Notes: generated from the sequence alone by a model not told the origin. Shown: positions 43,960 to 53,921, counted from the stretch's first letter. The stretch is 64,000 nucleotides of DNA from Streptomyces roseolus (GCF_014649855.1 NZ_BMTV01000024.1:1-64000); one strand, 5' to 3'. A program made the numbers and translations.

Positions 43960-45138
43960 CTAGAAGGCGTAGCGCACCCGCAGCCACGGCGTCCGTTCCG
44001 CGATCATGCCGGTCAGCGCCTCGACGGCCTCGTGCTTGACCGGGGTGCGATAGCGGACGTTCAGCGCGCCGTTCTGCGACCTCTTGGGCTGTTGGAGGTC
44101 CGGTTGCCACAGGACGTCCTCGGCGCGCGGGTGCCAGCCGAGGTTGACCCCGTGCAGGTCCTCGTTGTGGGTGAGCATGATGATCTCCGCCGCGGCCTGT
44201 TCCTTCACCCGCCGCGGGAGCACGTCGTCCATCATCCGCAGCAGCTCGCCCCAGGCGTTCCGCCACCCGGGCCGGACGACCACCGGCGACAGGTTGAAGT
44301 GCACTTCGTACCCGGCGTCCAGGAAGTCGCCGGCGGCCGCCAGACGGGCGGGGACGGGGCTGGTGCGGACGTCGAGGAGCCGGGAGTCGTCCGGCGGCAT
44401 GAGGGAGAAGCGGATCCGGGTGCGCCCGCGGGGGTCGAGCCGCAGCAGGTCGGGGTTGACGAACTTGGTCGCGAAGGACGCCTTGGCGGTGGGCCAGCGG
44501 CGGAAGGCGTGGACGAGGTCGGCGGTGTTGTCGCTGATCAGGTCGTCGACCGCGCAGTCTCCGTTCTCGCCGACGTCGTACACCCACGCCCGCTCGTCGC
44601 ACTGGTTGGGTTCCTTCTTCGGTCCGGTCGCGGCGATGTGCCGACCGATCGCGGCCAGGACCCGTTCGACGTTGGTGAAGACGGTGATGGGGTTGGCGAA
44701 GCCCTTGCGGCGCGGCACGTAGCAGTACGCGCAGGCCATGGCGCAGCCGTTGGACAGCCCGGGGGCGATCCAGTCGGCGGAGCGGCCGTTGGGGCGGACG
44801 GTGAGGGAGGAGCGCTCGCCGAGGACGAGCGTCTCCCGCTTCACCCGCACCCAGTGCTCGACGTTCCCCTCGTTGCCGTGCAGGTGCGGGATGCGCCAGT
44901 GCGAGCCGGTCTCGACGAGCCGGGCGCCGGGGAACCGCGCGATGATCTGCCGCCCCCGCCAGGACGCCGCGGCGCCCGGTTCCGCGTGGATCTCCGCCAC
45001 CCGCAGCAGCCGCGCCGCCTCGGGCCCGTCCCGGAACGCCCGTCCCTCGCGCGCCCCGGCCGGCGCGGACGCGGCGACGAGCTCCGCCACCCCGAACAGC
45101 CCTTCGGCCTCCCCGTCCGTCTCCTGAGGCCGCCCCAT
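43960..45138 (-). CDS. Spore photoproduct lyase-family radical SAM protein
   Basis: 392 residues. The radical-SAM cluster motif is CAMACAYC (C132, C136, C139) in the GLSNGCAMACAYCYVPRRKG context typical of spore-photoproduct-lyase-like proteins. A C-terminal segment HNEDLHGVNLGWHP is also conserved in this group. Spore photoproduct lyase repairs UV-made thymine dimers; whether this actinobacterial relative does so is not established. The gene directly upstream on the same strand is a Pyr_excise-type protein, which supports a role in UV damage. Confidence 0.85.
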   Translation of the reverse strand: MGRPQETDGEAEGLFGVAELVAASAPAGAREGRAFRDGPEAARLLRVAEIHAEPGAAASWRGRQIIARFPGARLVETGSHWRIPHLHGNEGNVEHWVRVKRETLVLGERSSLTVRPNGRSADWIAPGLSNGCAMACAYCYVPRRKGFANPITVFTNVERVLAAIGRHIAATGPKKEPNQCDERAWVYDVGENGDCAVDDLISDNTADLVHAFRRWPTAKASFATKFVNPDLLRLDPRGRTRIRFSLMPPDDSRLLDVRTSPVPARLAAAGDFLDAGYEVHFNLSPVVVRPGWRNAWGELLRMMDDVLPRRVKEQAAAEIIMLTHNEDLHGVNLGWHPRAEDVLWQPDLQQPKRSQNGALNVRYRTPVKHEAVEALTGMIAERTPWLRVRYAF

Positions 45139-45198
45139 GCCCGCTCCGCCGCCGATTCCGATTCCGATGTCTTTGCCCCAGTCTACGAGCCCCGCCCG

Positions 45199-45666
45199 TC
45201 ACCCCTTCCGGTCGGACGCGGGCCACACGTACGGGAGATCGTCCGGCACGTCGGGGAAACGGCCCCGGTAGTGCGCCGGGTCCTTGCGCACCAGCGCCGA
45301 ACGGTGACTGCGGTGGAACGCCGGGTCCCCCAGCCACGGCGGCAGCTCACCCGCCCGTGCGAGCTCGGCCTGCTCGCGCACCGTGCCCGAGGGCCGCCAG
45401 GCACGGTAGTCGTCCAGCAGGGTCACCGCGCAGGTGTCGCCCCGCCCCTGCCCGGTCCACACGGCACAGACGTCCAGCCCGTACCGCACCAGCGCCTCCT
45501 CGTACCCGGCCCACATCCGCACCGCCGGGTGCCGCCGCCACCCGTACGTCGGCACGGTCAGCCCCCGGAACACCTGCAGCGCCTCGACGCGCTGCTTCCC
45601 CAGCCGCTTCGGGTCCAGCACGGCGGCGGAGGCGGAGAAACTCTCGTACGGAAGAAAAGTCTGCAT
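45199..45666 (-). CDS. MSMEG_6728-type / pyrimidine-dimer glycosylase-like protein
   Basis: 155 residues. The N-terminus MQTFLPYESFSASAAVLD, followed by KRLGKQRVEALQV, matches the PF03013 (Pyr_excise) family, related to pyrimidine-dimer DNA glycosylase of the T4 endonuclease V fold. HRSHRSALVRKDPAHY near the C-terminus is also conserved. I use ATG 45666 behind GGGGAG; GTG 45672 is possible. It precedes the radical SAM gene by 60 bases on the same strand. Glycosylase activity is inferred from the family name only. Confidence 0.8.
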   Translation of the reverse strand: MQTFLPYESFSASAAVLDPKRLGKQRVEALQVFRGLTVPTYGWRRHPAVRMWAGYEEALVRYGLDVCAVWTGQGRGDTCAVTLLDDYRAWRPSGTVREQAELARAGELPPWLGDPAFHRSHRSALVRKDPAHYRGRFPDVPDDLPYVWPASDRKG

Positions 45667-45772
45667 GCACACCTGCTCCCCGCCCCGGCCCCACCTCTTC
45701 GACTCGATGAGCGGAAACCCCGCATCTGCCCTAATTTATGGGTGAATGTTCATCCCGGAAAGGAGTCGACCC

Positions 45773-45973
45773 GTGGCGGACAAGGCCAAGGGCAAGATGG
45801 AGCAGGCCAAGGGCAAGGCCAAGGAGGCCGTCGGCAAGGCGACCGGCAACGAGCGGATGCGGGCCGAGGGCAAGACCGACCAGGCCAAGGGCAAGACGCG
45901 GGAGGCCGCGGGCAAGGCGGAGGAGCAGGCCAGGGGCGTCAAGGACTCCCTCCGAGGCCGCCAGAACCCCTGA
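45773..45973 (+). CDS. CsbD-family stress protein
   Basis: 66 residues, Lys/Ala/Gly/Glu-rich with repeating KAKGK and GKT units, the CsbD pattern. CsbD proteins are small, soluble and general-stress-controlled in many bacteria; molecular function unknown. I start at GTG 45773, 7 bases after AGGAG; an in-frame ATG at 45746 would add nine residues unlike the family. It is divergent from the Pyr_excise-type gene, and the AT-richer spacer (CTAATTTATGGGTGAATG) likely holds both promoters. Confidence 0.92.
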   Translation: MADKAKGKMEQAKGKAKEAVGKATGNERMRAEGKTDQAKGKTREAAGKAEEQARGVKDSLRGRQNP

Positions 45974-45991
45974 AGGTCCTCCTTCGGGTTC
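45964..45991 (+). terminator. Hairpin at the csbD stop
   Basis: GAACCC-CT-GAAGG, loop TCCT, CCTTC-GGGTTC: an 11-bp stem with a two-base bulge overlapping the stop codon. Confidence 0.6.
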
Positions 45992-46373
45992 GAGGCACCT
46001 CGATGAGCGAGCAGCCGGCCCGCTCGCCCCTCCCACGGGGCGTGCGGGCCGCCGCATGTCCACGGACAGCCGACAGGTCTCACGGGCACACGGGGAGGAC
46101 GACGGCACTCGCGCACCAGCAGGGCCTCCCGCCCGGCGGCAGGACCCATGGCGAGAGAACCCGCCTCCTCCTGGCCGGGGAAGACCCTCCGAAGGCCGGC
46201 AGGGCGACCACCTCCCACCGCGGCACCGTCGCGCCCAGCGCCCCGCCCGCCCCCGCCCCCCCTGGCGGGGACAGGGGGCATCAGCGACGTCCGGGCGACG
46301 CCCGGGGCGGCGGAGGGCACCGGCCGCGTGCCCGTACCGCTCGGCACGCGGTACGCGGCGGGCGCCGGCCCGC
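45974..46373. other. Gap without a recognised gene
   Basis: 400 bases between convergent genes apart from the start of the hairpin; only shadow frames. Confidence 0.5.
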
Positions 46374-47522
46374 TCAGGACGCCGGGGTCACGGCCGGGGC
46401 GACGGCCTCGGGGCCGCCGCCGGGGCCCGGCCCCGTACCACCGTCGGGGTCGTGGCGCGGCGGTTCGGACAACTGCTCGCGCACGTACCCCCACACCACC
46501 GCGATGAGCGCGGCGACGGGCACGGCGAGGAGGCTGCCGACGATGCCGGCCAGGCTGCCGCCGAGGGTGACGGCGAGCAGGACGACGGCGGCGTGCAGAC
46601 CGAGCCCGCGGCTCTGGATGATGGGCTGGAAGACGTTCCCCTCCAGCTGCTGCACCACCACGATGACGGCGAGCACGATCAGGGCGTCGGTCAGGCCGTT
46701 GGAGACCAGGGCGATGAGCACGGCGACGAACCCGGCGAACAGCGCGCCGACGATCGGCACGAAGGCGCTGACGAAGGTGAGCACGGCGAGCGGCAGGACG
46801 AGGGGGACGTCCAGGACCCACAGGCCGATGCCGATGAGGACGGCGTCGAGGAGACCGACCGCCGCCTGGGAGCGGACGAAGGCGCCGAGGGTGTCCCAGC
46901 CGCGTTCGGCGATCGTGGTGGCGTCGGTGGCGAGGCGGCCGGGGAGCTGACGGGCGAGCCAGGGCAGGAAGCGCGGCCCGTCCTTGAGGAAGAAGAACAT
47001 CAGGAAGAGCGCGAGCACGGCCGTGACGACGCCGTTGACGACCGTGCCGACGCCGGTGGCGAGCGTCGTCAGCATGGAGCCGACGCTGTTCTGGAGGCGG
47101 TCGGTGGCGGTGTCCAGGGCGCTGGTGATCTGGTCGTCGCCGATGTTCAGCGGCGGACCTGCGGTCCATTCGCGCAGGCGCTGGATGCCCTCGACGACCC
47201 CGTCGGTCAACTCGCCGGACTGCGAGGCGACCGGTACGGCGATGAGCGCGACGGCGCCGGCGGTGACGGCGAGGAAGAGGACGGTGACCACCGAGGCGGC
47301 GAGCGCCGGCGGCCAGCCGCGGCGGCGCAGGAAGCGGGCGAAGGGCCAGGTCAGCGTAGTGATCAGCAGGCCGATGACGAGCGGCCACACGATCGACCAC
47401 ATCCGGCCGAGCAGCCAGATCATCACCGCGGTGCCCAAGAGGACCAGCAGCAGCTCCGCCGATATGCGGGCCGAGGCGCGCAGCGCGGCACGGGTTCTCG
47501 CAGGACTGAGAGAGGCAGACAT
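46374..47522 (-). CDS. AI-2E family transporter
   Basis: 382-residue membrane protein with eight predicted helices. The family signature is clear: an N-terminal helix pair, a soluble central region (SGELTDGVVEGIQRLREW), and the C-terminal block FVSAFVPIVGALFAGFVAVL and QQLEGNVFQPIIQSRGLGLH. Members export varied small molecules or act in ion/proton exchange; the AI-2 link holds for only some. The C-terminal 35 residues are Pro/Gly-rich. ATG 47522 has AGGGTGA upstream. Confidence 0.93.
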   Translation of the reverse strand: MSASLSPARTRAALRASARISAELLLVLLGTAVMIWLLGRMWSIVWPLVIGLLITTLTWPFARFLRRRGWPPALAASVVTVLFLAVTAGAVALIAVPVASQSGELTDGVVEGIQRLREWTAGPPLNIGDDQITSALDTATDRLQNSVGSMLTTLATGVGTVVNGVVTAVLALFLMFFFLKDGPRFLPWLARQLPGRLATDATTIAERGWDTLGAFVRSQAAVGLLDAVLIGIGLWVLDVPLVLPLAVLTFVSAFVPIVGALFAGFVAVLIALVSNGLTDALIVLAVIVVVQQLEGNVFQPIIQSRGLGLHAAVVLLAVTLGGSLAGIVGSLLAVPVAALIAVVWGYVREQLSEPPRHDPDGGTGPGPGGGPEAVAPAVTPAS

Positions 47523-48272
47523 GCCGATCACCCTAGAGCCGTCCGGGCGGCCCCCTGTGCCCGCGCCCCGGTCCTCCACACCAGGACGACGGGCACCGAG
47601 GGATTCGGCACGGCCCCGGCCGCTCACGAGGACGGGACGAGTCGCGCCGAGGAGCCGGGGAACCGAGGAGCCGAGGGGGCGGGCCCGGCCGGTGCGCGCC
47701 ACCGGCCGGACCGTGGCGCCGGGACCCGGCACGAGCGGGTCCCGACGGGCAGGGCCCGAGGGTGCGGTGCGGATGCCGTGGTGGGGAACCCGGCGTCGGG
47801 GACGTGGCCGCCCCGGCCGGTGATGACAGCAGCGTGGATCGTGCCCGCCTGGGAGCCCACTCCGCCGAACACCGCGTCCGGTTCGGCGGCGGGCGTGATC
47901 GTCACGGTCATCCGGTCAGCTGCCTTCCCGGGCCGGGGACGACGTCGGCCGGGTGGGGCGGACGGGACATCGGGGGAGTCTCTGGCCAAGCGCCCGTCAG
48001 GTCGTGTTCCACCCGGCCGGAGCGATGGAGAACGGATCTCGGCGGCCGGACGGAACGGTCGCGGGACAGCCCGGCAGGACGCCGGTCGGTCCCTCAGTCG
48101 AGGCCATCGGAATCCGCTGCGGGCATCGATGTCAGACCCGTCCCGTAGAACGGTGCTCATCGCAGTCGAGTCGTGAACCAGGACTCCTTTCCGCGCCGAC
48201 GGGTACACGACGGCACGACCGAAGTCCCGGGACGACCACGCCGTCCTCCGCCGAACCCAGGAGATCGCCCGC
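47523..48272. other. Gap without a firm gene
   Basis: 750 bases. A 96-codon minus-strand ORF from ATG 47911 begins plausibly (MTVTITPAAEPDAVFGG) but turns into Pro/Arg-rich filler; I do not call it. Low-complexity GAGGAGCCG repeats occur near 47650. Confidence 0.35.
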
Positions 48273-48527
48273 ATGAGCAGGACCCTCACGCCGCGCCGCG
48301 CGCCGTCCTCCGGAGACCGGATCGCCGACGCGGTCCTGGACGCCGCGTACGAGACGCAGCGGTTGTACGGGCACGGCGCGTTCGGCGTTCCCTGCCCCAC
48401 GTGCGGAGTGCCGGCCGGGACGCTGTGCCTGGCCCGCCGCAGCGTCCACGCCGAGCGGCGCGGGGCGTACCGGCAGGGCCTGGAGGACCGCACGCTCGTC
48501 CCGCCGCTCGTCGCGGCCGGCCGCTGA
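48273..48527 (+). CDS. Small zinc-ribbon-type protein
   Basis: 84 residues. The centre is CPTCGVPAGTLCLARRSVHAERRGAY, a CxxC...C/H pattern common in small Streptomyces and Streptomyces-phage proteins. A similar C-terminal motif is in the protein at 60640. ATG 48273 has AGGAGA 8 bases upstream. Function unknown; probably a small metal-binding protein. Confidence 0.7.
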   Translation: MSRTLTPRRAPSSGDRIADAVLDAAYETQRLYGHGAFGVPCPTCGVPAGTLCLARRSVHAERRGAYRQGLEDRTLVPPLVAAGR

Positions 48528-49098
48528 CATCGCGCGGCACGGTGGTGGCACGGCCCCGCCCGGTGGGGGCCACGGACGTCGACCGCCACGGCTGCCCGGA
48601 CCGGACGGGCCACCGAAGCCCGCCGCGCGCGGTATCGAGGCGTGCGGGCACGGCGAGGACGTCCACCGGGTCACGTCCGGGACCGCCCGCCTACCCCGTG
48701 TAACGCCGGATCCGCACGTTCACCCGTACCCGGGAGCGCCATGCGGGAGTCGGCAGCGGATCGAAGGTCGCACCGAGGGCGGCGGCCGCGTGGGGTTCCT
48801 CTCGGTGCTCGTCGGTGCTCGTCGGTACTCGGCGGTGCCCGCCAGGGTGTGCCCGTCGTACGGGATCGGCCGCCGCCGCTGCTCCCCTGCCGGTGGCAGG
48901 CACAAGGGGTGGCCCGGTCCGGACGGTCCGCTCCGGTTCGGGCCCGGTTCCACGGCGTACGACTTCCCGGCGCCGGACTTCGACGAGACCCCTCGGCGAA
49001 GCCCCCGGCAGGCCGCGCGCCCGCCCGCGCCCTGCGGCGGCGGCCCGGCCCGGATCAAGCGCGCTGCGGCCGCGACCGCGGGGAAGGATGATGGGGGC
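48528..49098. other. Gap with a short tandem repeat
   Basis: 571 bases, no gene recognised. At 48800-48840 there are about four degenerate copies of an 11-base TCGGTGCTCG unit. Confidence 0.4.
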
Positions 49099-51495
49099 AT
49101 GGAAGGGCTACCGTTCGTTCCCCTCGGCGACGTGGGCGAAGGCGGGCACCTCGGCCCGCCCCCGGCCGGCTTCGCCCTGATCGCCGCGGACGGAGTGCTC
49201 GTCGGGTGGAGCCGTGAGGCCGAGGCCCTCCTGGGGTATCCGGCTTCGGAGGTACTGGGACGCCGGGCGGTGGACCTGATCGCTCCCTCGCACGCCGACC
49301 GCGACAGATCGGAGAGGCCCGGGCCGGACCAGCGGCTGCGCCTCGACGGGACACGCAGTGCCGTCGTGGACGTGCGCCACCGCGGCGGAGACACCGTACG
49401 CGTGGCGGTGACCCTGCACCCCCTCGCCCCTGCCTCCGACGGGGCCCCTTCCGGCCGGACCCCCTTTGCCGTCCTCGTGGCGGCCGAGCTGGAGGGGCTC
49501 CGCTGGTGGGAGACCCGACAGGCGATGCTGCAGGGGCTCGTGACCCAGTCACCGGTGACACTGACCATCTACGGCCCCGGCGCGCGCCTCCTGTGGGCCA
49601 ACGCGTCCAGCGTCCGGGAACTCGGCGGCGACCTCACGGCGTTGCTCGGCCGCTCCATGGCCGAACTCTTTCCCGGTGACGTCCTCACCACCCAGCACCT
49701 GGCGCCGCCGGAGGATTTCGTCCAGCAGATCCTCGAGACCGGTGAGCCGGTCATCGACGTGCATTTCCGAGGGCGCTCCCCGGCCGACCCGCGGCGCGAG
49801 CACGTCTGGTCCTCGTCCTACTTCCGGCTGCTGGACGGCCGGGGAGAGCCGGTGGGCGTGTGCGAACAGTCCATCGACGTCACCGACCACTACCGTGCGC
49901 AGCAGCGCCTCGCGCTCCTCGCGGAGGCCGGCGCGAGGATCGGGTCGACGCTCGACCTGTCCGGAACGGCGGCGGAGCTCGCCGAGGTCGCCGTGCCGCG
50001 GTACGCCGACGCCGTGCTGGTCGACGTGGCGGCAGAAGTGCTCGAGGGAGAGGAACCGAAGCCCGTCACGGCATCGGACCTCGTACGCGTGGCGGATTCC
50101 GACGGAGGACCCTCCCGGGTGGGTGCGGGGGTCGTGTACGCCGCCGGCTCGTCGCAGGCCGAGAGCCTGGCCAAGGGCCGGTCGACCACGGACGCCGTGG
50201 TCGCGCCGACACGGCTGTACGTCCCGCTGATCGTACGGGGGACGCCCTGGGGCCTCGTCACCTTCGTGCGGGGCGAGGGCTCGGAACCCTTCGACGACGG
50301 CGATCGGGCAGTGGCCGAGGAACTGGCGTCGCGGACCGCCGTGTGCATCGACAACGCCCGGCGGTACCGCCGGGAGCACACCGCCGCGCTCGTGCTCCAG
50401 CGCAGCCTGCTGCCACGATCGCTGCCCGAGCTGAGCGCGGTCGAGGCGGCGAGTCGCTACCTGCCGGCCGACAGCCACCTCGGTGCCGGCGGCGACTGGT
50501 TCGACGTCATTCCGCTTTCGGGGGCACGGGTCGGACTCGTCGTGGGGGACGTCGTCGGCCACGGTCTGGGGGCCGCCGCCACCATGGGGCGCCTGCGCGC
50601 GATGGTGCGCACGCTGGCCGAACTGGACCTCGCGCCCGACGAACTCCTGGCCCGGCTGAACGACCAGGTCGGCAAGGACGCGTCGGAACAGAACGGGAAA
50701 GACGCGGACGGCAGTGGAGCCGTCGGAGCGAGGTGCGTCTACGGGGTCTACGATCCGGCTTCCCGGACGAGCACCTGGGCGGCGGCGGGACACCTGCCGC
50801 CGGCCGTGGTGCAGCCGCACGGCCCCGTCAGCTTCCTGCGTCTGCCGCCGGGGCCTCCTCTGGGGGTGGGACGGCTTCCGTACGAGGGCGCGGAAGTGGA
50901 GCTCGCCGAGGGAAGCCTGGTCGTCCTGTTCACCGACGGTCTCGTGGAGGGCCGGGGGAAGGGCACCGCCGCGGGGACGGACAGGCTGGCGGCCGTACTC
51001 GGCGAGCAGCGGGGATCGTCGCCCGATCGCCTGTGCGCCCGGATCGTCGCGGAGCTGGCCTCGGGCCAGGTGCAGGACGACGCCACGCTCCTCGTCGTGC
51101 GCACCCGTGCGCTGGGGGCGCGTCAGGTGGCGACCTGGGAACTGCCCTCGGACCCCGCCCTCGTCGCACGCGCACGTGCGACGGCCGCGGAACAGCTCGG
51201 GCGGTGGGGACTGGACGATCTGGTCTTCACCACGGAACTGGTGGTCAGCGAACTGGTCACCAACGCGATCCGCCACGCCTCCGGCCCGATCGGCCTGCGG
51301 TTGATCCGGGACCGTTCTCTCATCTGCGAGGTCTCCGACTCGCAGCACACCTCACCGCATGCCCGTTACGCCGGCAGCGACGAGGAGGGCGGACGCGGAC
51401 TGTTCATGGTCGCCCAGCTCACCGAGCACTGGGGGACGCGCTACATGCCGGCAGGGAAGACGATCTGGGCGGAACAGGCCTTGCCCGTGGCCTGA
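49099..51495 (+). CDS. PAS-PAS-GAF-SpoIIE-HATPase sensor phosphatase
   Basis: 798 residues, cytoplasmic. Two PAS domains (about 20-130 and 145-270), a GAF domain (about 275-430), the SpoIIE/PP2C domain (about 445-670; GAGGDWFDVIPL, GDVVGHGLGAAA, LFTDGLVEG) and an RsbW-type ATPase (about 685-795; ELVVSELVTNAIRHA and GGRGLFMVAQLT). It thus joins a phosphatase and an anti-sigma-like kinase in one chain, a Streptomyces speciality. ATG 49099 follows GGAAGG. A related smaller phosphatase is convergent at 51613. Confidence 0.92.
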   Translation: MEGLPFVPLGDVGEGGHLGPPPAGFALIAADGVLVGWSREAEALLGYPASEVLGRRAVDLIAPSHADRDRSERPGPDQRLRLDGTRSAVVDVRHRGGDTVRVAVTLHPLAPASDGAPSGRTPFAVLVAAELEGLRWWETRQAMLQGLVTQSPVTLTIYGPGARLLWANASSVRELGGDLTALLGRSMAELFPGDVLTTQHLAPPEDFVQQILETGEPVIDVHFRGRSPADPRREHVWSSSYFRLLDGRGEPVGVCEQSIDVTDHYRAQQRLALLAEAGARIGSTLDLSGTAAELAEVAVPRYADAVLVDVAAEVLEGEEPKPVTASDLVRVADSDGGPSRVGAGVVYAAGSSQAESLAKGRSTTDAVVAPTRLYVPLIVRGTPWGLVTFVRGEGSEPFDDGDRAVAEELASRTAVCIDNARRYRREHTAALVLQRSLLPRSLPELSAVEAASRYLPADSHLGAGGDWFDVIPLSGARVGLVVGDVVGHGLGAAATMGRLRAMVRTLAELDLAPDELLARLNDQVGKDASEQNGKDADGSGAVGARCVYGVYDPASRTSTWAAAGHLPPAVVQPHGPVSFLRLPPGPPLGVGRLPYEGAEVELAEGSLVVLFTDGLVEGRGKGTAAGTDRLAAVLGEQRGSSPDRLCARIVAELASGQVQDDATLLVVRTRALGARQVATWELPSDPALVARARATAAEQLGRWGLDDLVFTTELVVSELVTNAIRHASGPIGLRLIRDRSLICEVSDSQHTSPHARYAGSDEEGGRGLFMVAQLTEHWGTRYMPAGKTIWAEQALPVA

Positions 51496-51612
51496 AGGCC
51501 GCCCGGGCCCGGGGCGGTGCCGCACCGAGCGGCGGTCCGAGCACGGCGGAGCCCGACCGGCCGGTCCGAGCCTGAGCGGCGCGGGAGCCCGCGGCCTCTC
51601 CGTGCGCACGGC

Positions 51613-52704
51613 TCATGGGGGGCGCAGGCGTACGGCCAAGGCGGCGATGTCATCGTCGAGGCCGCCCCTGCTGTGACGGAGGAGGTCGTGGTGCAGGGCC
51701 GTGAGCAGATCACGGGGAGGTACGGGGGGCTGTCGGCGCATCCATTCCGTCAGCGGGAAGAACTCGCCGTCCCGGGCGCGGGTTTCCGAGACCCCGTCCG
51801 TGTAGAGGAGGAGGAGCTCGCCGGGAGCGAAGTCGAAGACGTCCGCACGGTACCGGTCACCGATCAACTCCGCCAGGCTGAGCGGGGGCGAGGGGGCGGA
51901 CGGCTCGAGGACGCGCACGTTCTTCGGACCGTGGACCAACGGAGGGGGGTGTCCGCAGTTGACGATGGCGATGCGGTCGCTTCGATGCGGGATCTCGACG
52001 AGCAGTGCGGTGGCGAAGCGTTCCATCGGTGTCTCGGGCGGATGGGCGGCGTTGTGCCGGGCGCAGCCGGCGTCCAGTCTGCGGGCGACATCGGTCATGG
52101 CGGCCTCTCCGTGGGCCGCCTCCCGGAAGGCGTTGACGATCGCCGCGGCCGCCCCCACCGCCGGCAGGCCTTTTCCCCGCACGTCGCCTATGAGCAGTCG
52201 CACCCCGTACGGCGTGTCGACCACCTCGTAGAAATCCCCGCCGATGCGGGCTTCCGCGGCGGCCGCGAGGTACAGCGATTCGATCTCGACGTTCCGGAAA
52301 CGACGCGGCAGGGGCCGCAGCACCACCTGCTGGGCCGCGTCGGCGACGAGCCGTACCTGAAAGAGGGTGCGCTCCCGCTGGAGCCGGACGTGGCTTCCGT
52401 ACGCGGCGGCCACGGTGACCGCGACGATCCCTCCGCACGTCCACCACGTCCCCAGGTCGGGGAAGACGAGGCTGAGGCCGATCATCAGAAGGAGGCAGAC
52501 GGTCCCGAGCAGGACGGTCGGGAGGACCGGCCACATGGCGGCGGCCAGAGCCGGCGCCGCGGGCAGGAGGCGGCTGAAGGCCATCTCCGGCGGGGTGGCG
52601 TAGGCCAAGCAGGCGATCACGACGGTCAGAATCACCGGCGACAGCCGCACGAGCCTGCCGTAGCCGTGGCTTCGACGGAGCCGCGGCCGTCCGGACTCGA
52701 TCAC
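51613..52704 (-). CDS. Membrane-bound SpoIIE-type phosphatase
   Basis: 363 residues. Three or four N-terminal membrane helices (about 20-115; VILTVVIACLAYATPP, LLGTVCLLLMIGLSLVF) precede a PP2C/SpoIIE domain (about 145-360) with GGDFYEVVDTPYG, GDVRGKGLPAV and LLLYTDGVSE. No sensor domain other than the membrane part. GTG 52704 has only a weak site, so the start is approximate. It would report envelope state to a partner-switching cascade; partners are not in the window. Confidence 0.88.
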   Translation of the reverse strand: MIESGRPRLRRSHGYGRLVRLSPVILTVVIACLAYATPPEMAFSRLLPAAPALAAAMWPVLPTVLLGTVCLLLMIGLSLVFPDLGTWWTCGGIVAVTVAAAYGSHVRLQRERTLFQVRLVADAAQQVVLRPLPRRFRNVEIESLYLAAAAEARIGGDFYEVVDTPYGVRLLIGDVRGKGLPAVGAAAAIVNAFREAAHGEAAMTDVARRLDAGCARHNAAHPPETPMERFATALLVEIPHRSDRIAIVNCGHPPPLVHGPKNVRVLEPSAPSPPLSLAELIGDRYRADVFDFAPGELLLLYTDGVSETRARDGEFFPLTEWMRRQPPVPPRDLLTALHHDLLRHSRGGLDDDIAALAVRLRPP

Positions 52705-53233
52705 GAATTCCAGAGTATCCGCGCGGGGCCCGCTCAGCGACGTGGCGGGCGGGCCCCGGCTCGCGGTTCTCCGGGCACCACGCCACCGCCCCCGCGCCCG
52801 TGACCGCCGGCACGAAGCCGAGACCCGACAGAAGGCCCGGGCATCGCCGTCCGGGCGCCCCGCACCCGTACGAGGGCCGTGAGGAAGCCGGCGTCGCCGT
52901 CGTGGAGCTTCCGGAGCTCGCCGGACCGGCCCGGGCGCCGGGCGGCACCCGCCCCGAGGCACCGGCCCGGACCGGAGGGCGGGGCACGCCGCACACCCTC
53001 GTCCCCGGCCCCGGGGATCCGTCCGGATCCGGACATTCCCGACCGGCGCCGTGCGCACTCCCACCCGGTCGGCCTGCGCACCGTTCGTGCGCGGGGAACG
53101 GAACCGGCCCCGGCGCCCCGAAGTGCGCCCCCTGTGCGCCCGGTGCCGCGTTCCCGCGCGGGAGACACGGGCAGAGGGGTGAGGGCTGATCGCGTCACGC
53201 CCCGGGGGCGTGACGCAGACCGAAGGGGTGGGA
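52705..53233. other. Gap without a recognised gene
   Basis: 529 GC-rich bases between divergent genes; only shadow frames. Confidence 0.5.
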
Positions 53234-53848
53234 ATGATCAGAGTCACGGTCGTGTACGAGGCACAGCTGCTGCGTGCCGCGCTGGTGGACCTGCTGCGGT
53301 CGGACGACGAGGTCTCGGTCGTCTCCGCGGTCTCCCACTGGCCGCAGGGGCCTGCGAGCGTGCCCGCGCCGGACGTGTACGTCGCCGACGCCGAGTGTCT
53401 GCCGCCCCCCGGGGCAGAGCCCGGCACGCCGACCGCGTCGGTGGCGGCGTCACTGGAGGCCGGCGGATCGGCCCTCCTGGCGCTGGCCCCCGCCCAGCGG
53501 CCCGGAGCGCTGCGCCGGGCGCACGCGGCGGGGGCGACCGGTTTCGTGGACAAGAACGGCTCGAAGAACCGGTTGCTCCAGGCGGTCCACCGGGTCGCCG
53601 CGGGGGAGCGCTTCATCGACGAAACGCTCGCCCTCGGCTTCCTCCAGGCCGCCGAGATGCCCCTCACCCGACGTGAGCTGAGCGTGCTCTCGCTCGCCGC
53701 CAAGGGGGCTCCCGTGGGCGAGATCGCCGCGACGCTGTGCCTCTCCAAGGGGACCGTACGGAACTACATGGCGAGCGTCATCCGCAAGGTCGGCGCTCGC
53801 AACCGGGTGGACGCCATCCGGATAGCCCAGGGAGCCGGGTGGACCTGA
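53234..53848 (+). CDS. LuxR-type response regulator with degenerate receiver
   Basis: 204 residues. The N-terminal receiver-like domain (MIRVTVVYEAQLLRAALVDL) has YE where the acidic pair should be; the phospho-acceptor strand reads PDVYVADAE and the conserved Lys remains (FVDKNG). The C-terminal LuxR HTH (about 140-200) has LTRRELSVLSLAAKG and LSKGTVRNYMASVIRKVGA. I prefer ATG 53234 behind GGGGTGGGA over GTG 53210. No cognate histidine kinase is nearby. The altered acidic pocket suggests phosphorylation-independent control. Confidence 0.88.
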   Translation: MIRVTVVYEAQLLRAALVDLLRSDDEVSVVSAVSHWPQGPASVPAPDVYVADAECLPPPGAEPGTPTASVAASLEAGGSALLALAPAQRPGALRRAHAAGATGFVDKNGSKNRLLQAVHRVAAGERFIDETLALGFLQAAEMPLTRRELSVLSLAAKGAPVGEIAATLCLSKGTVRNYMASVIRKVGARNRVDAIRIAQGAGWT

Positions 53849-53921
53849 ACGCCGCCGGTCGGGACCGAACGCCTCCGCGTGACGTCTCCGCGAGAGTTCC
53901 CCGCCGGTACGCGGCCCTCCG

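Noticed and set aside
47624..47911. 96-codon minus-strand ORF
   Set aside because: The first 35 residues look protein-like, but the remainder is Pro/Arg filler and no homologous family is recognised.
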